Positions 1 to 7,491 of a stretch of DNA of 10,616 nt are shown here, piece after piece. This stretch comes from Lachnospiraceae bacterium (GTDB lineage: Bacteria > Bacillota > Clostridia > Lachnospirales > Lachnospiraceae): assembly GCA_024691145.1 (NCBI GenBank), contig JAILNW010000012.1, positions 1 through 10,616 on the forward strand. The letters run 5' to 3'. The notes under the pieces were generated by a model that ran no database searches, was not told the origin of the DNA, and saw only the letters and a list, made by a program, of their open reading frames with translations. Positions within the stretch are counted from its first letter, which is position 1. Each line of letters opens with the position of its first letter. The position numbers and the translations under genes are program-made.

Positions 1-532
1 CATTCGAATCTACTCTCTCTTTGTTTTGCCTTGTTTCAGTTATGCCATTACTTGTCTCTCCTGTAAATACATAAACTGGTGTATCCGTATCTTCTGCACT
101 AACTACTATCTTATAGTTTTTATCCTTGAAGTTAACAACCTTATCAAGTGTAAATGTATTAAATGTACAATTAATGTTACTGCCACTGACAATTGATTTT
201 GAAATCACTTCATCAGTATCTTTATCAATAACTTCAAGTATTATATTACCTTCCTTAACGTATGTACCTCCATTAGACATATAAATCATGAAACTTATTA
301 TTGAAACATCAACAGAATCATAATCAAATTCGACATACTGATCATTATAAATACATAATTGCTTATCACTTAATGTATAATGATTATATACTGTAGCCTG
401 TAACTGATTCTTAAAAATTATATTAAGTACAGCCAATAGCAGAAAAATACACATTATAACTAATGAAACTAAATCCCATCTAACTTTTCCAAGCTTTTCT
501 TTAATTGCCTCTGTTTTTTTCACTACCATCAT
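1..532 (-). CDS. Membrane-anchored protein of unknown function, C-terminus cut by window edge
   Basis: The reading frame stays open for about 177 codons to the left edge, so the gene is partial at its 3' end. Seen: a short basic, charged N-terminus (KKTEAIKEKLGKVRW), then one hydrophobic segment at about residues 21-40, then a polar stretch rich in beta-prone residues, Asp, Asn and Thr. This is consistent with an inside-out anchor followed by an extracytoplasmic domain; more membrane segments may lie beyond the edge. The start is uncertain. Two tandem ATG codons (532 and 529) follow the AGATAGGA motif with only 0 and 3 bases of spacing, whereas a GTG at 523 has a normal 9-base spacing. An in-frame stop a few codons upstream limits extension. 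It starts 23 bases after the GT2 gene and is the last visible gene of the glycan operon, so a role in surface-polymer assembly is inferred only from context. I do not recognise the family. Confidence 0.75.
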   Translation of the reverse strand, partial: MMVVKKTEAIKEKLGKVRWDLVSLVIMCIFLLLAVLNIIFKNQLQATVYNHYTLSDKQLCIYNDQYVEFDYDSVDVSIISFMIYMSNGGTYVKEGNIILEVIDKDTDEVISKSIVSGSNINCTFNTFTLDKVVNFKDKNYKIVVSAEDTDTPVYVFTGETSNGITETRQNKERVDSN

Positions 533-555
533 TCCTATCTGTTATATTATTTCTA

Positions 556-1350
556 TCAATTTATATCATTCGACTTTTGTCCTGCTTTATAAAAATTATT
601 AATTAACTTTGCAATAGGCTTCGGCCAGAATTTTATAAACATATCATATTCTTCACTGCTTCTCTGATTATCTTCAATAATCTTTGAAGTTTCAGATTCC
701 TCATGTATTCTGTGATACATGAGAATCTTAGGGCAATATACAAATTCTCCCTTGAACTTTGATATGCGTTCCCATGCCTGCCAGTCTTCCACAGATCTGT
801 ATCCATGTTCAAATATAGGCTGCTTCAGATTCTTTAATGAAAAAGTTACCGATGGACAGGCAATTCCACAGCCAAGTGATAAACTTCTTCTCCTCACAAA
901 TATTGATGGCCAGAATATTCTGAATCTAAGCATAAATAAAAGTATTCTCTTTATCTTTAGATTAGTATTAGAATTTACCTTTTGGCCATTTCTAAGTTCT
1001 CCATAATCGGCAAAAAGAATCAATGGTTTCTTAGATTTCTTTGTTAACTTTGCTATCTCCATAACATACTTTCTATCATAAATATCATCCTGATGTGCTA
1101 TCGTTGCATACTCAGTTTCTATCTTAGACAATCCAAAATTCCAATCCTGTGTTATTCCTCCCTGTCCTTCATTAACAAACAGTGGAATATCATACTTTTC
1201 TGACATTGATGATATTAAATCATTAGGTGTTGAAGTCACCATAATAATATTGGTCTTCTTTACCTGTTGTTTAAGTGATAATATGCACTCTTCAAGATAT
1301 GGACTCTCTTTATAAGCACATATTACAAATGTATGATTAAAATTACTCAT
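556..1350 (-). CDS. Family 2 glycosyltransferase (GT-A fold)
   Basis: A 264-residue cytoplasmic or membrane-associated sugar transferase. Seen: an N-terminal beta strand and nucleotide-binding start (FVICAYKESPYLEECILSL, about residues 8-26), the metal-binding acidic motif HQDD at 86-89, and SVEDWQAWERIS at 186-197, where the ED pair fits the catalytic-base position of GT2 enzymes. YHRIHEESET follows at about 212-221. Short hydrophobic patches near 136-151 suggest membrane association rather than true spanning. The frame can be extended upstream to 1380, but the ATG at 1350 is preceded by AAGGAG with a 7-base spacer and is preferred. This start overlaps the stop of the DUF2304 gene by 8 bases (ATGAGTAA), which implies translational coupling. 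The family is clear from the motifs; donor and acceptor are not. The operon suggests an acceptor carried on a lipid or a surface polymer. Confidence 0.88.
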   Translation of the reverse strand: MSNFNHTFVICAYKESPYLEECILSLKQQVKKTNIIMVTSTPNDLISSMSEKYDIPLFVNEGQGGITQDWNFGLSKIETEYATIAHQDDIYDRKYVMEIAKLTKKSKKPLILFADYGELRNGQKVNSNTNLKIKRILLFMLRFRIFWPSIFVRRRSLSLGCGIACPSVTFSLKNLKQPIFEHGYRSVEDWQAWERISKFKGEFVYCPKILMYHRIHEESETSKIIEDNQRSSEEYDMFIKFWPKPIAKLINNFYKAGQKSNDIN

Positions 1351-1699
1351 TACTCTTCTCCTTGTTCTCACATTTATCATGAATAGCTGCTTCCTGTGTA
1401 AGTTTCTTTACTTTGTCTGATAATCTTGAAACAGAAGCAGTAAGTTTATACAATAATATCATAAGATATACAAACCCAAATAAGAATAACATATTAACAG
1501 GATCATGAATTCCTATAAGTTCTGATATTTTATGTATAAGCTTTGGAAATGCTGCAAGTACAAATATAACAAATGTTACTGCATACCATGGCAAACCATA
1601 CTTAAGTTTTAATCTGCCTTTTTTTATCTTAACAGTTATAAATAACATAACAAATATACATGCACCAAGCAAGAAAAGCTGTGTTGTTGTACTTAACAT
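1343..1699 (-). CDS. DUF2304-type small membrane protein
   Basis: 118 residues with three hydrophobic segments at about 6-24, 37-56 and 68-86, and then a charged, coiled-coil-like tail (SRLSDKVKKLTQEAA) ending in a Lys/Glu/Asn-rich stretch. Size, layout and the LKYGLPW segment before the second helix match DUF2304. These proteins are commonly encoded beside polyprenyl-phosphate GT2 glycosyltransferases, as here. Their function is not firmly established. A role as membrane partner or flippase-like helper of the GT2 enzyme is an inference from gene pairing. The start is firm: AGGAGG with an 8-base spacer, located over the stop codon of the preceding glycosyltransferase. The 3' end overlaps the next GT2 gene by 8 bases, so three genes are translationally tight. 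Confidence 0.82.
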   Translation of the reverse strand: MLSTTTQLFLLGACIFVMLFITVKIKKGRLKLKYGLPWYAVTFVIFVLAAFPKLIHKISELIGIHDPVNMLFLFGFVYLMILLYKLTASVSRLSDKVKKLTQEAAIHDKCENKEKSNE

Positions 1700-1711
1700 A
1701 AACTAATCCTC

Positions 1712-2398
1712 CTATCCCAATCTGGCTATCAATATAGCTATTGTAACCTTAATCATATAGTATATAGACTTCTTAGGCGATATAGATGAAACACCCTCCG
1801 TTCTTTCATTCATAAGAACCGGTATCTCCTTTGCCACAAACTTATCAGTCAGTATAGTTACAATACTTTCTGGTTCTGGATAATCCTTCGGATATTCAAA
1901 AGCAAACACACTTATTAGTTTCCTGTTAATCATACGCATTCCTGAAGTTGGGTCAGTAATCTTCTTGCCTGTTAAAAATCTAATAAGATTTGTAAAATAC
2001 CTGATTCCCATTCTTCTCATAAAAGAAGACTGAAAACCTTCTTTCGCAATAAATCTTGATCCTATTACCATATCAGCTTCGCCATTTTCAAGCATGGAAG
2101 CCATCTGTTCAAGATATTTTGCGCTATGCTGTCCATCTCCATCAAACTGAACAGCAACATCATATCCCATCTTGTATGCATACAAATATCCAGTCTGAAC
2201 TGCTCCTCCAATTCCAAGATTTACTGGCAGACTAACATAATTAATTCCATTCTGTCTGCAAACCTCTTCTGTATTATCCTTTGAACAGTCATTAATTACA
2301 ATATAATCAAACTCTGGTGCATTTTCCTTGATGTCTCTGATTGTATTTACTATATTACCTGATTCATTATATGCAGGAATAATTACTAATTTTTTCAA
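1712..2398 (-). CDS. Polyprenyl-phosphate (DPM-like) GT2 glycosyltransferase
   Basis: A 228-residue enzyme resembling dolichyl/undecaprenyl-phosphate sugar synthases, which move a sugar from an NDP-sugar to a polyprenyl phosphate on the inner face of the membrane. Seen: IIPAYNE at 6-12, INDCSKDNT at 35-43, the metal-binding DGD within FDGDGQH at 85-91, IGSRF at 112-116, and DPTSGMR at 149-155. The C-terminus (about 205-226) is hydrophobic but short, unlike GtrB-type enzymes with two clear C-terminal helices; the adjacent DUF2304 protein may supply membrane anchoring (inference). Translation starts at a TTG, placing the PAYNE motif at the expected N-terminal position. The gene follows the GT8 gene by 21 bases and precedes DUF2304 by 12. 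Sugar and lipid carrier cannot be read from the sequence. Confidence 0.87.
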   Translation of the reverse strand: MKKLVIIPAYNESGNIVNTIRDIKENAPEFDYIVINDCSKDNTEEVCRQNGINYVSLPVNLGIGGAVQTGYLYAYKMGYDVAVQFDGDGQHSAKYLEQMASMLENGEADMVIGSRFIAKEGFQSSFMRRMGIRYFTNLIRFLTGKKITDPTSGMRMINRKLISVFAFEYPKDYPEPESIVTILTDKFVAKEIPVLMNERTEGVSSISPKKSIYYMIKVTIAILIARLG

Positions 2399-2404
2399 TT
2401 ATTA

Positions 2405-2409
2405 CTCCT
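2405..2409 (-). promoter_or_regulatory. Ribosome binding site that supports a TTG start
   Basis: On the minus strand AGGAG is followed by TAATAA (6 bases) and then the TTG at 2398. No ATG lies near the N-terminal PAYNE motif, so this site decides the start of the DPM-like glycosyltransferase. Confidence 0.75.
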
Positions 2410-2419
2410 CTCCCTTCAA

Positions 2420-3421
2420 TCACTTGCCAGCCTGTACCTTTTTCGCTCTCTTATTAAGTACAACTGGTATCATCTTATGCATAAGTTTTAATCTAAGCTT
2501 CTGACAAGGCTTTGTGCACTTTATAAAAATATTAAAACATGCTAAAAATGTCTCAAATCCCTCATCTGGCTTAACATCCTTCCATGGTGTCAGTTGCTTG
2601 TACTGCTCATATAAATATGAGTATGGATGCTTTGTTCCCTTTCTCCAAGGTCTGTCTTCCCCTAAGAAATGTATAATTACTGGTTTCTTATTAGCCTCAT
2701 CATACTGCGCCTTTGTAATAAAAGGTGCCGGATTCTGAAAATATGATAAAGATTTGTATGAATAAAAGAAATATACATTACTAAAGTTATACTTAGGAGA
2801 CAGCATATAAATCTTATCCTTAAGTACAATATTAATTGTATCCTGATCAGGAGCAGTAAGTTCATCATTGTGAACCCTGTAAAATTCAATAAGTTTCTCC
2901 TGAATATCATCTTCTCTCCATTTATTAAGATCAATCACCATAACACCTGCATTATGATAAGGAACACTCTTATCTAATTTACACTTTTGTCTAATCATAG
3001 GCATAACAGTTGGTTCTGTAACTGCTGCAGCGTAACAACCCTTCATGTCAAAAACAGGTATGTCACTTAAACTTCCATTAACTATCGTATCACAATCTAT
3101 GTACATAACCCTGTCTACATCCTCAGGTAATAAGGAAGGCAAATAAAATCTTGCCATAGTTGCAACATTCCATCCTCCAGTTTTAAGATGTTCTCCTAAC
3201 ATCTTCTTTAAATCTTTTAAGTCAATAACCTCCATAGATGCATTATCAAACTTATTAATTATATCATTTAACTTGTTTATATAATCCTCGCATATTCCTA
3301 CAGAAAGCATGAATACTCTTATCTTTTCAATATCCTTGTTGTGATCCAGCAATGAATAAATAGAACATGCTGCATGTCTCACAAAATTATCATCAGATGC
3401 ATAAGCTACATTTAATATCAT
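2420..3421 (-). CDS. Family 8 glycosyltransferase
   Basis: A 333-residue retaining glycosyltransferase of the GT8 (LgtC/GspA/glycogenin-like) class. Seen: the N-terminal nucleotide-binding strand (MILNVAYASDDNF, residues 1-13), the Mn-binding DxD motif DCD at 109-111 within MYIDCDTIVNGS, HNAGVMVIDLNKWR at about 156-169, PDQDTIN at 191-197, and HFLGEDRPW at 251-259, the conserved C-terminal HFxGxxxPW box. The last 50 residues are basic with hydrophobic/aromatic patches, as in membrane-attached GT8 enzymes. The frame extends to a TTG at 3448, but the ATG at 3421 has GAGGTG with a 6-base spacer and starts exactly at the family's first strand. Family members use UDP-glucose or UDP-galactose; which is used here is unknown. 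It follows licD after an unusually long 221-base gap. Confidence 0.9.
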   Translation of the reverse strand: MILNVAYASDDNFVRHAACSIYSLLDHNKDIEKIRVFMLSVGICEDYINKLNDIINKFDNASMEVIDLKDLKKMLGEHLKTGGWNVATMARFYLPSLLPEDVDRVMYIDCDTIVNGSLSDIPVFDMKGCYAAAVTEPTVMPMIRQKCKLDKSVPYHNAGVMVIDLNKWREDDIQEKLIEFYRVHNDELTAPDQDTINIVLKDKIYMLSPKYNFSNVYFFYSYKSLSYFQNPAPFITKAQYDEANKKPVIIHFLGEDRPWRKGTKHPYSYLYEQYKQLTPWKDVKPDEGFETFLACFNIFIKCTKPCQKLRLKLMHKMIPVVLNKRAKKVQAGK

Positions 3422-3642
3422 AATCTTCACCTCGTATATAAACTGCAATTAATTAGCTTTATCCCTGTACTCCTCGTTTAAGAAATTCAACACTCAAACT
3501 GTAAGTATATATTAACACACAAATAAATCCTACGAGTTTAAGTTTTTTCTTAACTACGCTGGATTTATCTAAAATTCATATTTCTTTAAATCTGATATTC
3601 CCCATAATCTTAATATTCCCATTATATATGCTCATCCGTCTT
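3422..3642. other. Long AT-rich gap inside the glycan operon
   Basis: A 221-base gap between licD and the GT8 gene, while the later genes of the cluster are almost touching. Read on the minus strand it holds a 17-codon ATG-to-TAG reading frame (3622 to 3569), near-repeated GGGAATAT motifs at its start, and a weak TTAAG-AAAAAA-CTTAA hairpin followed by no T-run. There are also two related CTTAAAC...AGGA motifs. Minus-strand -10-like sequences exist (TATAAT near the licD end and TATACT in mid-gap) but lack good -35 partners. I see no convincing promoter, terminator or structured RNA. Confidence 0.5.
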
Positions 3643-4470
3643 TTATTCCTCATAGAACTTAATCTCAACTATCTGATGTTTATTCTCTCTCTGGTCTTCA
3701 GGTGGCAGCTGCATATAATCACCATAAATCAGCTTAAGTAAACCATCATAGTTCTTAGGGCACTTAAACATCTGATCCTCAAACTGCAATTCACAGTATT
3801 CTTCAAGATATTCTGCCGGGATAGGTTTCCTGTCATAATCAGCAAGAACTCCTGTCACTACATAACTACTCAGGTTACTATTATTATACATTTTTATATT
3901 TTTGTCAAATTTTTTTGTTAATAACTTTTTAGGTATAATTAACATAAAAAATCTTGCAATATTAAATATTACTCTTATAACAGCACTTTTCTTCTCAGCA
4001 TCTGAAACATATCCAACTTTTAATAAAATAAGCTGATATAACCTTTTAAACTTCTTTCCCTGCTTCTTAAGCAAAGCCTCTGAATCTGGTTTCTTATCAT
4101 GTGGAAATACATCTATATATATTCCATTATTCTTCTGCTGCTTTGAGCTCTTGTCTTCTTTATACACAGTATTGTTCATACGAACCTTAGCAAATGGAAG
4201 TCCAAAGCCCTTGTCATTATCCCAGGTCTGTATAAAATATTTTTCTCCTATAACACTTCCTGCTTCTTTAACAAATCTTTCATAATCAGCACGAAGCATA
4301 CCAATATCAATATCATCATCCCATGGTATAAATGCACCATGTCGTACCGCTCCTAGTAATGTTCCCCATTCAAGAAAATAATTAATATTTAGTTCTCTGC
4401 ACACCCTGTCTACTTCCTTTAAAATATCAAGCTGTGCTAACTGCACCTTTCGTAACGTTTCCTTATCCAT
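3643..4470 (-). CDS. LicD family transferase
   Basis: A 275-residue protein of the LicD/fukutin nucleotidyltransferase-like family, whose founding member attaches phosphocholine to surface glycans. Seen: the family signature LEWGTLLGAVRHGAFIPWDD at about 33-52, running on into DDIDIG, with the Gly-Thr and Asp cluster (D51, D52, D53, D55) expected for metal and nucleotide binding. NGIYIDVFPHD follows near 116, and the C-terminal IYGDYMQLPPEDQRENKH box lies near 248-265. A basic and hydrophobic middle (about 165-190) suggests membrane contact. The frame can be extended to a TTG at 4482, but that codon lies inside the GAGGTGG ribosome binding site, so the ATG at 4470 is preferred. It is the first gene of the minus-strand operon. 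No choline uptake or activation genes (licABC) are in the window, so the transferred group may not be phosphocholine. Confidence 0.9.
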   Translation of the reverse strand: MDKETLRKVQLAQLDILKEVDRVCRELNINYFLEWGTLLGAVRHGAFIPWDDDIDIGMLRADYERFVKEAGSVIGEKYFIQTWDNDKGFGLPFAKVRMNNTVYKEDKSSKQQKNNGIYIDVFPHDKKPDSEALLKKQGKKFKRLYQLILLKVGYVSDAEKKSAVIRVIFNIARFFMLIIPKKLLTKKFDKNIKMYNNSNLSSYVVTGVLADYDRKPIPAEYLEEYCELQFEDQMFKCPKNYDGLLKLIYGDYMQLPPEDQRENKHQIVEIKFYEE

Positions 4471-4514
4471 TTTCCACCTCAACTAAAAATCAAAAAAACC
4501 CACACACACATTTA

Positions 4515-4543
4515 ATTATAACACGATACCCATATTATGTCTA
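4515..4543 (-). promoter_or_regulatory. Promoter for the licD/glycan operon
   Basis: On the minus strand TAGACA (4543-4538) lies 17 bases before a perfect TATAAT (4520-4515). This differs from the sigma-70/sigma-A consensus by one base. The start point should fall near 4508, giving a leader of about 38 bases before the licD ATG. The leader carries a (TG)5 tract and a run of seven T. Confidence 0.75.
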
Positions 4544-4563
4544 GTGGTGAGGATTTTTTATTG

Positions 4564-4592
4564 TTGAATTGTTACTAAAAAAGTATTATAAT
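4564..4592 (+). promoter_or_regulatory. Promoter for the trkA-trkH-PHP operon
   Basis: TTGAAT (4564-4569), a 17-base spacer, then a perfect TATAAT (4587-4592). The start point should fall near 4599, giving a leader of about 50 bases. The two divergent -35 boxes lie about 20 bases apart, so one bound protein could affect both operons. Confidence 0.7.
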
Positions 4593-4649
4593 GTTAATTG
4601 CTTACATATATGACAAATAACAGCTTTAAGAAAGGTAGAGTAAATATTT

Positions 4650-6008
4650 ATGAAAATTGTTATCGTAGGATGCGGTAATGTTGGTCGTGCACTTGTTGAC
4701 CAATTAAGCAGAGAAGAACATGATATTGTTATTATAGATACAAAAGCAACTAATGTTTCTGCTCTTTCCAGCAAATATGACATACTTGGTATTATTGGTA
4801 ATGGTGCTAGTTACAGCACTCTTAAAGAATGTAATATTGATACTGCAGATTTGTTAATTGCAGTTACTGGTTCTGATGAACTTAATTTATTATGTTGCGT
4901 TATAGCAAAAAAAGCCGGCAACTGCCACACTATAGCAAGAGTACGTAATCCCGTTTACAGAGATGAGACTGAATTTATTCGTCAGGAATTAGGTATTTCC
5001 ATGATTGTTAATCCTGAGCTTGCTGCAGCAAATGAGATTGCAAGACTTATAAAATATCCATCTGCTATAGAAGTAGATTCATTTACAAAGGAAAAAATCG
5101 AATTATTAAAGCTTAAACTTACTTCTAAGTCCAAACTTTGTAATTGTGCATTAAAAGATATAAAGTCCCATACAGGTGAAGATATTCTTATCTGCATGGT
5201 TGAACGTGATGACGATGTTATGATTCCTGATGGTAACTTTGTTCTTAAAGAAAATGATAACATTTCTATTATTACCTCTTCTAAAGGAGCCCTTAAATTC
5301 CTAAAGAAGATAGATTTTGGTGCAGACAGAGTACGTTCTACCATGATTGCTGGTGGTGGCGAAACAACTGTTTATCTTGCAGAACAGCTGATTGCCATGG
5401 GCATTCAGGTTAAGATTATTGAAAGAGACCCTAAACATTGTGAAGAATTATGCGAACTTCTTCCAAACGCCATCGTAATAAATGGTGACGGAACAGATAA
5501 AGAACTTCTTGAAGAAGAAGGCATAAGTGATATTGGTGCATTTGTTTCATGTACAAATTTTGATGAAGAGAATATTCTCCTTTCATTGTACGTAAAAAGT
5601 ATATCACAAGCTAAACCTGTAACCCGTATACATCATGTTAATTTTGACAAGATTCTTAAGAATCTTGATATTGGAAGTGTTATATTCCCTAAATTTATTA
5701 CAGCAGAATACATATTAAGATATGTTCGTGCCATGCAGAATTCCATCGGAAGCAATGTTGAAACTTTATATCAGTTAATTGAGAATAAAGTAGAAGCCTT
5801 AGAGTTTATCGTAAGATCTGATGCTGTTAATATTATTAATAAGCCCCTTTGTGAATTAAAACTTAAGGATAATCTTCTTATTTGCTGTATACAGCACAAG
5901 GGAAAAACATTAACACCAACAGGTCATGATATTATTTATCCAGGAGATACTGTTGTAGTTGTTACTACACACCTTGGTCTTCAGGATATTAATGACATCT
6001 TAAAATAA
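4650..6008 (+). CDS. trkA: Trk potassium uptake regulator TrkA
   Basis: A 452-residue cytoplasmic gating subunit that binds nucleotides and controls the TrkH channel. Seen: two tandem RCK units. The first Rossmann domain begins at residue 1 with GCGNVG at 7-12, the acidic D30 ending its second strand, and ARVRNP at 96-101. It is followed by a first TrkA_C domain (about 140-222), ending in the typical beta-rich segment with DNISIIT. The second Rossmann domain starts near 231 with GGGETT at 235-240, E258 and NGDGTD at 278-283. A second TrkA_C domain (about 365-452) includes YPGDTVVVVTT. The second glycine motif lacks its last glycine, often seen in the second half of such proteins, so the N-terminal site probably binds NAD(H) more normally. 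Length fits double-RCK TrkA rather than single-unit KtrA. Start: ATG after AAAGGTAGAG. TrkH follows after 23 bases. Confidence 0.95.
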   Translation: MKIVIVGCGNVGRALVDQLSREEHDIVIIDTKATNVSALSSKYDILGIIGNGASYSTLKECNIDTADLLIAVTGSDELNLLCCVIAKKAGNCHTIARVRNPVYRDETEFIRQELGISMIVNPELAAANEIARLIKYPSAIEVDSFTKEKIELLKLKLTSKSKLCNCALKDIKSHTGEDILICMVERDDDVMIPDGNFVLKENDNISIITSSKGALKFLKKIDFGADRVRSTMIAGGGETTVYLAEQLIAMGIQVKIIERDPKHCEELCELLPNAIVINGDGTDKELLEEEGISDIGAFVSCTNFDEENILLSLYVKSISQAKPVTRIHHVNFDKILKNLDIGSVIFPKFITAEYILRYVRAMQNSIGSNVETLYQLIENKVEALEFIVRSDAVNIINKPLCELKLKDNLLICCIQHKGKTLTPTGHDIIYPGDTVVVVTTHLGLQDINDILK

Positions 6009-6031
6009 TAACTATAGGGAGTTTTTATATT

Positions 6032-7474
6032 ATGAACCGTTCAATAGTAAGATATATTTTGTGCAAGGTTCTGGAATTTGAAGCATTATTTCTTTTAATT
6101 CCGTGTTTCTTTGCAATATACTACCAGGAAGTAGAGGGAATCGTATACTTTGTATTAGCGTGTGTTGCGCTGTTAATTGGATGCATGGGTACACTTAATA
6201 AACCTAAAAGCGATGTATTCTACGCAAGAGAAGGCTTTGTCACAGTTGCCTTAAGTTGGATTTTATTAGGCATATTCGGTGCAATTCCATTTTGCTTAAC
6301 AGGTGAGATTCCAAACTTTGTTGATGCCTTATTTGAAACAATTTCAGGTTTTACAACAACAGGAGCCACAATACTTACTGATGTTGAGGTGATATCCCAT
6401 TGTTCTCTGTTCTGGAGAAGTTTTACACACTGGATTGGCGGTATGGGTGTGCTTGTATTTATACTTGCATTTACACCTATGGCAGGAGGCTACAATATTC
6501 ACCTTATGCGTGCAGAAAGTCCAGGACCTTCCGTTGGAAAACTTGTTCCAAAGATAAAGCAGACTTCAAAAATTCTGTATGCCATATATACGGCACTTAC
6601 TGTTATAGAGATGATATTGCTTATAATAAGTGGCATGCCTGTTTTTGATTCAATAACTCTAAGCATGGGAACTGCCGGTACAGGTGGTTTTGGTGTACTT
6701 AACAGCAGTATTGGAAGTTATTCGATGGTAAGCCAGGGTATTATTACTGTTTTTATGATACTTTTTGGTGTTAATTTTACTGTATATTATTTATTGTTAC
6801 TAAAAAAATTCAAACCTGCCCTTTTATGTGAAGAGGTTCGCTGGTATCTTATTATTATATTATCAAGTGCAGCCCTTATAACAATTAACATAAAAGGATA
6901 CTATAAAACAATATTTGAGTGTTTCCATCATGCCATATTTCAGGTTGCATCAGTTATTACTACTACAGGATATTCCACTGCAGACTTTGATACCTGGCCA
7001 ACCTTCTCTAAAACCATTATGGTTACAATAATGTTCTGTGGTGCATGTGCTGGAAGTACCGGTGGTGGTTTGAAGGTTTCAAGAATAATGATTTATGTTA
7101 GACATGTGAAAAATGAACTTAATTATGCTCTTCATCCAAATCAGGTTAAAAAACTTGAGCTTGAAGGGAAAGCACTTGATACATCAACTATAAGAAGCAC
7201 GATGTCATATTTATCCGCATTTTTGTTGCTTTTTGTAGTTTCAACACTTATAGTTTCACTTGATGGTTTTGATCCTGCAACTACTTTTACTGCTATAGTA
7301 GCAACAATTAACAATATTGGACCTGGTTTAGGCAAAGTAGGACCAACAGGAAACTTTTCGGAGTTTTCTATTTTATCAAAACTTGTTATGACTATGGATA
7401 TGCTTATAGGAAGACTTGAAGTATTCCCTATACTTATATTATTTAATCCTAACACATGGCGAAAAGGAAAGTAA
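6032..7474 (+). CDS. trkH: Trk potassium channel subunit TrkH
   Basis: A 480-residue integral membrane K+ uptake channel, working with TrkA encoded just upstream. Seen: four pore repeats whose selectivity-filter segments are recognisable: TTTGAT at 108-113, TAGTGGFG at 214-221, TTTGYS at 310-315 and ATINNIG at 424-430. About ten to twelve hydrophobic helices flank them. The GACAGSTGGGLKVSR stretch (about 337-351) fits the intramembrane gating loop of repeat 3, and R461 in the GRLE box matches the pore arginine known from TrkH structures. AESPGPSVGKLVPKIKQT (about 161-178) is the usual cytoplasmic link. Length is normal for TrkH. GGGAG lies 10 bases before the ATG. KtrB is the closest alternative name, but the double-RCK partner and length favour TrkH. 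The PHP gene follows after 17 bases. Confidence 0.95.
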   Translation: MNRSIVRYILCKVLEFEALFLLIPCFFAIYYQEVEGIVYFVLACVALLIGCMGTLNKPKSDVFYAREGFVTVALSWILLGIFGAIPFCLTGEIPNFVDALFETISGFTTTGATILTDVEVISHCSLFWRSFTHWIGGMGVLVFILAFTPMAGGYNIHLMRAESPGPSVGKLVPKIKQTSKILYAIYTALTVIEMILLIISGMPVFDSITLSMGTAGTGGFGVLNSSIGSYSMVSQGIITVFMILFGVNFTVYYLLLLKKFKPALLCEEVRWYLIIILSSAALITINIKGYYKTIFECFHHAIFQVASVITTTGYSTADFDTWPTFSKTIMVTIMFCGACAGSTGGGLKVSRIMIYVRHVKNELNYALHPNQVKKLELEGKALDTSTIRSTMSYLSAFLLLFVVSTLIVSLDGFDPATTFTAIVATINNIGPGLGKVGPTGNFSEFSILSKLVMTMDMLIGRLEVFPILILFNPNTWRKGK

Positions 7475-7491
7475 AAATCAGAGGTGATTTG

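Noticed and set aside
3419..3431. Identical 13-base GGTGAAGATTATG before the GT8 gene and before nfnA (10521-10533)
   Set aside because: It is just a ribosome binding site, an A/T-rich spacer and the ATG; a match of this kind is expected by chance.
3545..3563. Hairpin TTAAG-A6-CTTAA in the licD-GT8 gap as a terminator
   Set aside because: The stem is only 5 A/T-rich pairs and no T-run follows it on the operon strand.
4600..4649. Possible c-di-AMP (ydaO/kimA-type) riboswitch before the potassium genes
   Set aside because: The predicted leader is only about 50 bases, far shorter than that riboswitch, and shows no pairing elements or terminator.
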